64,000 bases of DNA, taken from Cristatella mucedo. Its lineage: Eukaryota > Bryozoa > Phylactolaemata > Cristatellidae. Where the stretch lies: NCBI GenBank assembly GCA_009760855.2, contig WPIO01000180.1:310001-374000 (forward strand). The letters run 5' to 3'. Both the position numbers and the translations under genes were made by a program. Under the pieces are notes generated by a model. That model searched no databases and was not told the DNA's origin. It saw only the letters and a list, made by a program, of their open reading frames with translations. Position 1 is the stretch's first letter, and each line of letters opens with the position of its first letter. Positions 32,690-43,552 of the stretch are shown here, piece by piece.

Positions 32690-34795
32690 TTAATAATAAT
32701 AATGTTAATATTGCACTTGATAAAGCGCCCTCAGAGAACTTAATCTCTTTCTAGGCGCTTTACATTTGCTGCAAAGTGATATGCAATAGAATAGTAAGTA
32801 AAATCATGCTTGAAAAACAAACAAAATGAATAATATGGTTAGGGGTGACATACACAGGGTCAGCATGCAAATGTGGTTAGTGGCAGCATGCACAGTGTCA
32901 GCACCCATAAGCACATCAAGTACGAATCACAGGGACCCACTAAATGCTGCCCTAAATAGGTGTGTTTTTAGGTTCCTTTTAAATGTGGTCAGGTCAGGGG
33001 ATGTTCTGACGCAGTTCGGGAGGGAGTTCCAGGCTTTGGGAGCATATGAGCTAAATGCACGGTCTCCAAAGGATTTCAGGTGTGTACGAGGTATTTCCAG
33101 ACGGTTGGATTCCGAAAAGCAGGTGGTACGAATCTTGGCCTGATTGGGGAGTATATCTGAAAGATAGGCTGGAGCCATAGAATGAAGAGACCTAAAAGTG
33201 AGCGACAAAACCTTGAATTAAATCGTTGCCTCACTGGTAGCCAGTGCAGGTCGGCGAGAAGTGGAGTAATGTGGCAACTGCGACACTCACGACAGACAAG
33301 CCTAGCTGCAGAGTTTTGCACCAGCTGCAATCGCCTGATCGCACATGCTGGTAGGCCAGTAAGCAGTGAGTTGCAGAAGTCGAGACTGGATGTCACGACT
33401 GCATGGACCAACTGGGACGTGGTATCTTTATCTAAACAAGCCCACATTCTAGCAATGTTATGAAGCTGAAAATAGGCAGATTTGACTGTGGAGCTGACGT
33501 GGTCGTCTAACGAGAGGTCGCTATGGAATATGACACCTAGATTTCGAGCTGATTCAACTGGAGATATGCTGGCAGAGCCAATTTTGAGAGTCAGCCTTTC
33601 CAATTTCTGAATCACACTGGGTTTTCCCATAACTAGTAAGTTAGTTTTATCATCGTTTAGTTTTAGAAAATTTGCTGCCATCCATGTGCGGATGTCATCA
33701 ATGCATGCACCAAGTGAGTTTAGAGAATTTGAGGTGCTCGAAGGCTGGGAGGGATCAAAGCAAAGGTACAACTGAGTGTCATCCGGATAGAAGTGAAAGC
33801 CTACATTGTGCTTGGCAATCACATCAGCAAGAGGGAGAGTATAAACGGTGAAAAGGACCGGACCTAGCACAGAGCCCTGAGGTACTCCATATTTCAGAGG
33901 TACTTCAGATGATCTTTGGGCATTCACGTCAATACTCTGGAGTCTCCCACTGAGATAGGACCTGAACCACTGCAGAGCAGTGCCAGTGATGCCCAGGCGA
34001 GATGAGAGGCGCTCTAGAAGTACTTTGTGATCGATGGTATCAAAACTGCCGAAAGATCGAGCAAAACAAGAAGAGACACTCTACCCATATCTGCGTTCCT
34101 GAGTAGGTCGTTGTATACCTGAAGCAATGCTGATTCTGTGGAGTGATTAGCTCTAAAGCCAGACTGGAACTTACTAGCAAGGTGTGAGGTTTCGATATAC
34201 GAGTTCAGGTGATCTGCCACGACCCGTTCGAGTGTCTTTGATAGGAATGGTAGAAGGGAGACTGGGCGGTAGTTGCTTAATTTCTCTTGGTCTAGTGTAG
34301 CTTTCTTGAGAAGTGGCCTGACTACAGCTTTTTTGAAAGGTGCTGGGACCTGACCTGAGGCTAATGACATATTAATGATGTTGGTTATGCATGGCAGCAG
34401 CAGATCAATGCAGCGTAGGGGCAGGACAGTGGGAATAGGGTCCTGTGGACTTGTAGTCTTCTTTGATTGAGATACGAGCTTTAGGACTAGATCACTAGTG
34501 ACCTGCTTAAATGCAGACATTGAGGTGCAGCCAGGAACCGAGGAACAGCCTTCTATTGGGAAGGTTGTCATCGCAGGGATGGATTCCCTGATCTTGTCTA
34601 TCTTCTGCACAAAGAATCGAGAGAAGCGATCGGCTAGATCATCACAGGGATCATCAGGTAAGGAGCTAACCTGGGAACGGTTGAGGAGATGGTTTATTGT
34701 CGACATAAGCATTTTTGGATTGTGCATCTGTGATTCAACAATGTTTCTATAGAAGCTAGACTTGGCCTTTGCTAGGATCGATTGGTACGACCTAC
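32690..34795 (-). mobile_element. LINE family 1, longest copy (linker, RT, C-terminus, 3' UTR)
   Basis: It runs from an AATAATAATAATGTTAATAT tail at 32690 to about 34795. The minus frame 34727-34014 reads a linker, then RT motifs '[20 protein letters not shown]' and '[20 protein letters not shown]'. One missing base near 34050 shifts the frame within '[10 protein letters not shown]'. Frame 33927-33076 continues with 'VPQGSVLGPVLF' and 'FYPDDTQLYLCFDPSQPS' (Pro for Ala in the YADD box). The C-terminus 'AWNSLPNCVRTSPDLTTFK' follows, with a frameshift near 33225. The endonuclease is absent. Confidence 0.9.
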
Positions 34796-34869
34796 AGTAC
34801 CATCAAACATTCGGGTCGCCTCAAGAAGGAGTCCAATCACATCGAGGTTGGCAGGCAAATCGGTGATCG

Positions 34870-35129
34870 TCACTCAAGGGATTTCATTTCGATCAATAGC
34901 CTAGTTTTGTCGTTCTTGATTAAGGCGGCACACAATTCTTGAGCTGATGTGATATCATGCTTGTTTCGTGCTGCTAATTCAATGCAACGGTGAGCCGTGT
35001 GGTAAAGGTCTGCTTAATAGGTGCTTGTCTTGCTGTAGTGAATCACTCTGGGATTGCACTATAATGTGTACGCCAGCTGATAGTTTCGACGGGCTTTTCT
35101 AGTCTTCATACTTAGAAATGTCTTCTCAT
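34870..35129 (-). pseudogene. Decayed copy of the STRA6-like terminal exon
   Basis: An acceptor-like AATTTCAG precedes 35129. The frame reads 'KTRKARRNYQLAYTL', stop, 'CNPRVIHYSKTSTY', stop, then 'HRCIELAARNKHD', 'SAQELCAALIKNDKTRLLIE' and a stop at 34872-34870. Gene A's terminal exon (43552-43287) reads 'KTTRKARRNWQLAYTLLCNP' and 'ASTQELFAILI' in the same order, and the length differs by only six bases. Two in-frame stops (TAG at the Leu-Cys position, TAA after Tyr) mark it as dead. It is the relic of a tandem STRA6-like duplicate or of a duplicated last exon. A LINE sits just 3' of its stop. Confidence 0.85.
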
Positions 35130-35940
35130 CTGAAATTGAATAGCTCTACTACGCAACATTCACAAGTCGTTTGGAGACGCAAATCTGGTACTTGCTGTGG
35201 CAGACCTATGAATAATAACGCACCTCAATCTGGGCGCCACCGGCTTTCGGCTTAAGAGATTGTCTAACGTCTTTTAGCCAGTTTTATTTGTTCAATAGTT
35301 GAAGAGGCTTACCACGTTAGTTGGACTTTTTAGAAACATTGTTTCACTATGCCAGTGTCATAATCAATTTTTCAATGAAAAACTAGCCACCAGAATTACT
35401 GACTGGTATAGCAGCATAAAGTAACTATACACTTATAACTTTATTGATGAATGCAGCTGAATATTGGTAGTCCACCTAATAAGCAGTTTATTCTGTAAGA
35501 AGTACTTGCTCTATTAGCTCAACTGACGTTCTGAAACGGCCGTAGCGCGGAGTTGACTACAGAACAAGCGCTCAAGTAGTCATTGCCGCTCTAGAACTTC
35601 TATCGCACAAGCTAAGATTGCGACATTAGGAAGTAATTCTTACGTAAGAAGTTATTCCCGTAAAGGAAGTAATTCTTGCGCTAAATGTAAATCTTGTCAA
35701 TCTTCAAGCTGCTCCATTCGGTGATGGCTGCAGTTACGTGGAAACCGCAAAAATTCTAGTTACGACCAACCGTAGTAAAAATAAATCCGATGTTCCCAGT
35801 GTGGACGATTTAGGACGATACTGTCTCGCAAAAGGTCATTGGTTGTCCAACCAAGAAAAATTTGATAAATATCACGCAATGAAAAACCTCAAAGGAAAAC
35901 TCCGTGGGCTACTGTGGGTTGTCACTAAGCTACGAAAGTG
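35130..35940. other. Flank of the pseudo-exon, unassigned
   Basis: This would be the intron upstream of the pseudo-exon. The plus-strand 69-codon frame 35738-35947 ('VDDLGRYCLAKGHWLS' inside) matches nothing I know. Confidence 0.35.
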
Positions 35941-35944
35941 TGAG

Positions 35945-36180
35945 TAATAATAAGAATAGTAATAATGCATTTGTACCGTGCTCCAAGTGAACTGAATTGA
36001 TTTATTGGAAAATTACAGATGCTTTATAGTAAGCATTAGGAAATAATTGGTAGTAACATCCGGAAGCGGAAGAAGAAGTGTAAGCAGGTACAGGCACAAG
36101 AAGGTCGAATCACCAAGAGCCACAAAATGACGTAATAACAGGTTCAATTTAGGCTTCTTTTTAAATTTCGTCGTGTCAGG
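35945..36180 (-). mobile_element. LINE family 1-related, diverged 3' end
   Basis: AATAATAAGAATAGTAATAA tail, then a diverged 3' UTR (TAAGCAGGTACAGGCACAAG, ATCACCAAGAGCCACAAAAT, TTTTTAAATTTCGTCGTGTC) in the same order as family 1. It resembles 32270-32420, so both may be one older subfamily. Confidence 0.5.
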
Positions 36181-36789
36181 GGACTCGCCGGCTCGGGGCA
36201 GGCGCTGAGGCGCTCAGGGAGCGCGAGAGAGGCGCAAGAGCAGTAGCCCGACGGCGAAAACGGAAGCCGCAGCACAGGCAAGCGTCATGGCCGCAGTCTC
36301 CAATTCTCACGCACGGCTAGGACTTACGCAGGAGTTTGGCGTTTAGATATTTACATCGGAGAAGCCTTTTGAATGGCGTGAGCTGAAAGCTCGCTTGGCA
36401 ACTTGACCGGCAAAATGGACACTTCTGGCAGCAAACACAAACACACACACACACACTCATAAGAGACACGCATACAGAAATATATATACAACATGTACAA
36501 CCTTTTGCAAGCATACACGTGACCTAGGCTTAAACAAATAGAGCCTACTGGTTTGAATGCTTATGTATTTAATGCCGGACTTAAAATCGTTTCAAGCTTT
36601 AATGCTGATTGCCTTAGTTTACCCGAATATAATCCTTAGATGGCTTGCGACTGCATGCATTAACTGGCAGCGGTAGAACTTAGAGTGACAGTGTAAGGTG
36701 AGCACATGGCAAAGCGGCCGGGGAGATACAGAAGCGCATTTTAATATAAAGGACTTGAAAACCATGGGCCTTATAAAAATAATACTTAT

Positions 36790-36807
36790 ACACACACGAA
36801 CGCACAC

Positions 36808-36846
<39 letters not shown>

Positions 36847-36864
36847 ACACACGCGCGCACACAC

Positions 36865-36895
<31 letters not shown>

Positions 36896-36951
36896 TACAT
36901 ATACATATATATATATATGTGTGTATATATATATATGTGTGTGTGTGTGTA

Positions 36952-37007
<56 letters not shown>

Positions 37008-37017
37008 TATATAAATA

Positions 37018-37068
<51 letters not shown>
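36790..37068. repeat. Compound microsatellite: CA, TA, TG, TA
   Basis: A CA block (about 36806-36867) leads into TA/TACA alternation, a TG insert near 36935-36960 and a TA run to 37068. A shorter CA block lies at 36428-36450. Confidence 0.95.
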
Positions 37069-37069
37069 C

Positions 37070-38555
37070 GCGTATGTCGCCCGAGAAATCCCCTTGCGCC
37101 GAAAATTACGGCGAATCTGAAACTAGGATGGCTGGAATTTCTAAAACCTCGGAAAATAAAGAGCGAATACACGGTAAGATTAATATAAGGAAAAAATAAA
37201 CATACCAAATCGTGACTGTTGTCGCATTGGTTAGAAAGCGAAGCGCTCATAAAATGTATAGTTAAAACCAAATGTCTTTCAGTTAGGTGTGAAAAAACTT
37301 TCGGCTGCCGAAGGAAAGTTTTTGCCAGGCCGTTGATAAGTAGGTGGTGTACTTTTGGCTCTGCCAGGCATCCTCCTCTGGAAAATTACTCGATGAATAT
37401 GTCGGGCGCCATGTATTGAGGAGTCACAGTTTTAAAAACAAACGAAATCGCAAACGTAAGCCAGATCTAATTTGAGAATGTAGACGATAATGGTAGTATC
37501 TCGCAGGTTTGGACCACTGTTGAAGCTGTTTGCCTTTAATGACCGGCTTCAAAATGAATAAATGTGGTGGATGACCAGGTCTGTGACAGGCACGACGCGG
37601 TGCAAAATAACATTAGGTTCACCTAGGGTGCTTTTAAAAATTATTTTACATTTTATTTCCAGTGTAGTTAGAGCAAGGAATCAGCCGATTACATTTCCAT
37701 CGAATTTCTATAAAACTGCACTGCTAGAAGCGTCTATAACCTAGTAAAATGCCACGCAAAGCCGCCTGACAGGCAGTCTTTGGAAGCAGAAGATCCTCTG
37801 AACTCTCAGGTGACCTGAATACGTTAAAAAGTTTTCACTGGAGTTGTGTCAGGATAGTTTCATTCGTGCCTGCAAAAAGCCAGGTGAGAGTGATTCGACT
37901 CTTCTTAGACTCAAATGATGCGCGGTCCTCCCTTCTCCTAAACGCTCTACCCAAATTCAAATACGCACAAGTAATTTTCTCGACGTCCGAGGATCATACA
38001 TATCAAATTTCTGGCACGTTAACGTATATGCACCGATACCTTGACTTAGGGGCGTCTCAGCTTGCGAGATTTTGGTGATATGAACTGTGTTTTGGCCGAT
38101 TTTTTTTCCGAGTTGAGAGCTAAAATATGGGTTACGAGCCAGATTGAGATGCACAGCGAGTTGCCGAAGTGAACGGCACAGTAAACGCTCCAACATCTAC
38201 CCAGCATCCGGTTTCACGATCGTTCACTTTGATCCATTGCAACGGAATTTATCTCATGTAAGCGAGTATGAGTGGTATTGTCAGTGAAGGCAAGAAGGAA
38301 CTGCGTGCGGTTACTCAGTCCAGTAACGGTAGGGGCAGCAAAAGACGTTCAGCTGCATGACGCTGCCCGACGACCTGGGCGTGACGTCAAGCGCAGGCCT
38401 GGTGGTTCGTGCCCAGGCGGACATGAGCAAACACGGTGGTGCTTGCATCTACAAGATCACTAACCTCAGGTTTGTAATCATACTACGGCCGGAACAGTTA
38501 AGTTCGTAATTTACTTTACTTAGGCAATATCATTGTGTGATAGTTCCTTACGTAA
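37070..38555. other. Unassigned spacer
   Basis: No recognised gene or transposon. Open frames are short and lack motifs. Confidence 0.35.
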
Positions 38556-38840
38556 TTGTGTAGGGGCTCATGGTCGCGATAGCCTCTCGTCGAAGAACGA
38601 AGCCCCGCCTCCAAAAGCGTGTCGTAGTGTTGATGACGATGTCTGCACTGCACGCTGGCGACGTAGACACAATACGTGGGCGTACATGCTGGTGTAGTGA
38701 TCTTCGTGCATGCTGCCCCGGAGTAAGTGGTGATAAGAACATGAGAGTGGATAGCGGGCATGCAGGCCGATGCACAGGCAGAAAGTGAATTTTGCAGCAA
38801 GGATAAGTCACGTGTCGGCATGGAGCACGCCCGTTGAGCG
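38556..38840. repeat. Interspersed repeat of unknown type, copy 2
   Basis: This partner of 25889-26175 contains CTCGTCGAAGAACGAAGCCC at 38587 and a GCATGCAGGCCGATGCACAG block at 38758. The middle parts diverge. The minus strand holds a 115-codon frame (38895-38548) with the Phe-Val-Leu-Arg-Arg peptide. The family is unknown. Confidence 0.55.
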
Positions 38841-40644
38841 GACGGAATTCGGCTAGGGGGACAACCACGTGATTTAACATGACGGGCAATTGCAATACAT
38901 TCGATGGTATTGTGATTTAAGATATTGGTTATTTATAAGTAAAGTTTTTAATGTTAAAATGCGTGACACAATCGGTGTTTTTTGTGGGTCCGGAACAGAT
39001 TAATGGAATTCCAACTAATTCTAATGTCGAAAATTAACTTGGCAATCGAGTAATTAAATTAAACTCGTACTGCTGCATTTTCCTATATGTGATGAAAGGC
39101 GGCTAGGTTAACAAACGAAATCAATCTCTCGACAGGACAAATAAATCCTGAGAGTCTTAAGTTTACGTTGTGGCATATAATTATTTTCAAAGGGTCGTCA
39201 GGGGTTGCTACCGTGAGATAATGACGATAATCTTTGTGTCACGCCGATTCTTCTGCTGTTGATCCATTAATTTTATGAAAATAGACGTGTACCATTGTGA
39301 AGGTCTCTGCTCTCTGCTGATAATCACAACGATCGCTAAAAGGCGAATATAAAATCCAAGTCTTTATCAAGGCTGTCTTTTTAAATTAAAAAGTTCATCA
39401 AACTTAACTGTCTCCAAGTACACAGCTTACCTTTCTACTACTGTAATTTCTTAAAATTACATGGAACCTTAACGAATTTCTACCTTGGCCGTAAGGACTA
39501 GAACAATAGTTCAAATATCCCCAAGCAAATTCAAGGCAGGTCACGTGAAAGTGCTAGCGATTCCATTGCAATTCAATTATTCCAACGATAGTTGGTTCAG
39601 TGTCGAGAGCCTTGAATTTTTCCTTTCTCAGGTTCGTCTTGAATGCGTTTGCTCCTTCCATATATGAACAGTTGGCGTGCTACATCCTATAAATTCTGCA
39701 TGCCAATATATTATTGTATGTTCTTGACATCTAATGCTTATTAAATTGATATGTCATAATCTATTGTTTGGCGGCTTAACGAGCAAACGCCGCGCATATT
39801 TTCATTCCACATCACCTTCCTTACCGATGTAAGCACATGTCCAGAAACTAACTCCCAATAAAATTGAAATCAGTCTCATAAGACATCCAAAGCATGAGGG
39901 TTGACCATGAAACTTAGCTCTTCTTGGTGCTCCTGTGTGACGATAAGCATGCTCTCAGAATTTTTAGCTCATCTCCTTGACAACCACTTAACTTTAAAAT
40001 TTACATAATGAAGACAGCTTCGAAAGCTTCCAGCATTCGCGTCAGATCCTTGACTGCAATCAATGACTGTCTACCACCGTAACTTGCAAAATATGAACCA
40101 TCTATGTCTGTGGTTCTGTCTTAGAGGGATTGTTGCTGTTGCCAAAGGTCTTTAAGCCTAATGATAGAAAGGCATTAGATTGGCTATAGCACGCTGGATT
40201 GCACGAGGATGCCAAATCTCGCACATTAGTTCAGTTAGGTATGAAGGAGCCAGTGATTGGCGTGCAATGGCCTAGTCGGTCACTATGAGTTTGTTCTTTA
40301 TCTGTTAATCAATCATTGGCCACTGCTGAGCCTCTCAGCTTTGCTAACTTTGCTAACTAGCCTTGCAGCCATAATAATCTGCAGCTGCAGCGCCCTAATG
40401 TCTTTCTTTTAATGCCCTGCCAAAATGGACTTTGTAGTTTCAACATCACCCGACCTAAGTTTATTGATTTTTTATTGCCTAAACACGATGACTTAGCCGA
40501 GCAAGACTGCCCAAGTGTAACTGCTGGGTACGGACGGACTTGCTTAACAGAAAATGAAGAGCTAGAAAGGAATTTAAAAATCAGCCTAGTTTTTCAGCAG
40601 CATCAGTTGATAAGTTGAAAGTTTCTGACCCCATGAAAACAGGA
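38841..40644. other. Unassigned spacer between gene A 3' end and the pseudo-exon
   Basis: No gene recognised. At about 40105-40015 on the minus strand a word TTTTGCAAGTTAC resembles the start of gene A's penultimate exon, but the match does not continue well. Confidence 0.35.
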
Positions 40645-42395
40645 TAATGAAAATAATGATGATGCAATGGATAAAGTGCCCTCAGAGAAATCAATCTCCT
40701 TCTATGCGCTTTACATTTAGTGCAGAGGAAAACGTGACTGAATGGTGAGTAATATCATGCTTGATAAACAACATAACTAGCATAGTTAGGGGTGACATGC
40801 ACAGGGTCAGCATGCAAGTGTGTTTAGTGGCAGCATGCACAGTGCCATCACCCATAAGCACATGGCGGACGAATCACAAGGACCCACTAAATGCTGTCCT
40901 AAATAGGTGTGGTTTTATGTTTTTTAAGTGTGGTCAAGTCAGGTGATGTTCTAACGCAAGTCGGGAGTGAGTTCCAGGCTTTGGGAGCATACTAACTAAA
41001 TGCATGGTCTCCAAAGGACTTGAGGTTTGTTTGAGATATTGGTGAACTCTTGGATTCCGAAAGCTGGTGATGCAAAGGGGGAGCCTCGTGGAGGAGTAGA
41101 TATTAGAGGTAGGCTGTAGCCAACGAATGAAGTATCGTAAAAGTGAGCTGCAATACCTCGAAGTCGATCCGTTGCTTGACTTGCCAGTGCAGGTTGGCGA
41201 GAAGTGGTGTGATGTGCAACTGTGACACTCATGACAGACATGACTAGCTGCTGAGTTTTGCACAAGCTGTAATCGCCTGATTGCACATGCACGGTAGGCC
41301 AGCATGCAGTGAGTTGCGAAAGTCAAGACGGGATGCCACGTATGCATTGCCCAACTTAGACGTGGTATCCTTATATGAACAACCCAATTTTAGCAATTTT
41401 ATGTAGCTGAAAGTAGGAAGACTTGATTGTGGAGCTGATTTGGTCGTCTAACGAGAGGTCACTTTGGAACTTGACACCTTGATTTTGAGCTGATTCAACA
41501 GGACATATGCTGGCAGTGCCAATTTTAAGAGTCAGCCTTTCTAATTTCTGAATCACACTGGATTTGCCCATAACTGTGGAACTCGCTTTCACAATACTTA
41601 CGCAACGACAACTACTCTCCTACTGCCAACTATGGCTCATCCTTTTCAGCGGTCCTGAGCTGCTACTTCCATGCTACTCACTACCTCAACCGCTCTCCTG
41701 ACTCAGCTATGCTTCCCACTGTCTCTTTGTTGCATGAGACGAAGTCTGTTGGCTACCGAAAGCCGCTTAGGCTGTGAGTGCTTAATACAAAACTCTCCTG
41801 CGTAACACTCACACTGTCTTTATGACTTTGCGGAGTTACAGATGCAGATACATTAGATTGCATAACTATTAAGTTAGTCTTTTAACCGTTTAGTTTAGGA
41901 AAATTTGCTGCCTTCAATGTGAGGATGTCATCAATACATGCAGCATGCGAGTTGAGACAATTCGAGGTGCTCGAAGGCTGAGAGGGATCAAAGCAAAGAT
42001 GCAACTGAGTGTTATCTGTCTAGAAGTGAAAGCCTAGATCGTACTTGGCAATCACATCAGCAAGAGGGAGAGTATAAACCGTGAAAAGAACCGGACCTGC
42101 CATGCAGACGTGAGGTACTCCATATTTCAGGGGCTCCTCAGAGGATCTTTGTCCATTCAAGTCAATACTCTGGCGTTTCCCACTGAGATAGGACCTGAAC
42201 CATTGATGAGCAGTGGCAGTGATGCCCAGGCGAGATGAGTGGCGCTCTAGAAGAATTTCCTGATCGATAGTATCAAAAGCTTCCGAATGATCGGGCAAAT
42301 CAAGCAGAGCAAATCAACTTATGTCTGCATTCCTACGTAGGTCGTTCGACACCCAAAGCAATGCCGATTCTGTGGAGTGATTAGCTCTGATGTGC
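40645..42395 (-). mobile_element. LINE family 1, long old copy split by a family 2 insertion
   Basis: The tail is at about 40645 (AATAATGATGATGCAATGGA), followed by 3' UTR, C-terminal ORF and 'MGKSSVIQKLERLTLKIGTA' near 41575. It resumes at 41866 through the RT region ('AFDTIDQEILLERHSSRLGI', 'YLSGKRQSIDLNGQRSSEEP') to about 42395. Point stops are frequent. Confidence 0.8.
41577..41865 (+). mobile_element. LINE family 2, 3' fragment inserted in LINE family 1
   Basis: TGTGGAACTCGCTTTCACAA through the family 2 3' UTR to GAGTTACAGATGCAGATACA and a degenerate ATTAC tail. The word ATAACT occurs at both borders (about 41571-41576 and 41862-41867) and only once in intact family 1 copies, so it is a target-site duplication. 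Confidence 0.8.
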
Positions 42396-43286
42396 TAAAC
42401 AGAGGTGGTCTGGAGTGAGTGTAACTTAACAACTTGGCAGGCAATATTAGGATGGATGGCTGTACTGGGATTTGTAAGATTTAACAACTACTGGGATTTG
42501 TAAGATTTAACAATTACCGGGCAAAAGACCCAACATAACCGATATATAATCCCGATTGCTTTAGCTGCATCAACCAGTACTGCAGGCTGCAGGCCACATG
42601 GTTGTGGGTACACAGCTGTGGCCATTACAGACTCACCTCAGCTTAGGCTTGGAGGTAACGCTCAGTCTTAGATGAAATTTCGGCACTCACACGTCTTGTA
42701 TGTATAATTTGGCAATAACCATGAATCTGACTTTGTAATTAAAAAACTGAATTAAATTTTTTTGCAGAGATCGTTTACCGCAAATTGTAATTCACTTTTA
42801 TTCGAGCGCCAGGAGCGTTGGTTGAAGAATCTAGTCACAAAATATTTTCTAAAAAGTGACTACAGTATTTTTCCCTTTTGTGTTAATGCTGCACTTGCAA
42901 AATAGCTAATAATGTTATTAATAAAACAAGCTCTGCCATGCATTGATTGCAAGCGCAGTTGAGCACTGCAAACAAGCACCTTGTTGCATTGAATTTAAGT
43001 GACTTGTGCATTACACGTAAGGGCTTTGGTGCATTGGAGAAAAGTTCCTCGGTGCATGGAAAAAAGCTTCAAGGAATGACGCAAGCATGCTCCATGCTGT
43101 GCATAAGCACGTTCAGTTATGCATGGCAGACGTAAATTACAGCTAGAGTATAGTTCATTCTTTAATAGTTACCAAATATTTTAACTGCAATAAACGACAC
43201 ATAGAAAGAGCGACGGCCACTTTGAAGCCATCATGCAGAGCATCAACAAGTGACACTAGACGTTTTGGTTCCTGCCACCTGAACAG
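42396..43286 (-). other. 3' flank / 3' UTR of STRA6-like gene A (inferred)
   Basis: This lies downstream of gene A's stop on the minus strand. A possible polyadenylation signal AATAAA reads at 42802-42797, about 480 bases after the stop. No other feature is recognisable. Confidence 0.35.
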
Positions 43287-43552
43287 CTAGCATTTCTCAA
43301 TCGATTCCATTTCGATTGATGAATTCTTTTCGTCATGCATGATTAAGATTGCAAACAATTCTTGCGTGGATGCACCCTCATCCTTGTGTCTTGCGGCTAC
43401 TTCAATGCGATGTTGCACTGAGGGATCGACTTCGTGTAAAGAGGTGGTCGTTTTTCGATAGCGAATGACACTGGGATTGCAGAGTAATGTGTACGCCAGC
43501 TGCCAGTTTCGACGGGCTTTACGAGTCGTCTTACTCAGAGGCGCCACTTCAC
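43287..43552 (-). CDS. stra6: STRA6-like gene A, terminal coding exon
   Basis: An acceptor TTAATTTCAG precedes 43552. The exon enters with two bases and encodes 87 residues plus a TAG stop. Its start is basic: 'TTRKARRNWQLAYTLLCNPS' is the STRA6 C-terminal signature, and the corresponding cytosolic region lies near the calmodulin-contacting part of the vertebrate receptor. A polar tail of about 55 residues ending 'EMESIEKC' is longer than in human STRA6 and is shared with the pseudo-exon at 34870-35129, so the long tail predates the duplication. Confidence 0.88.

Noticed and set aside
36180-36310. GC-rich island as a promoter/CpG island
   Set aside because: It is only about 130 bp, borders a decayed LINE end, and no gene start is visible near it.
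40015-40105. Possible relic of the STRA6 penultimate exon (TTTTGCAAGTTAC, then ACAGTCA)
   Set aside because: Order and strand would fit a decayed array member, but the match is short, needs gaps, has a stop and lacks an acceptor. Chance similarity cannot be excluded.
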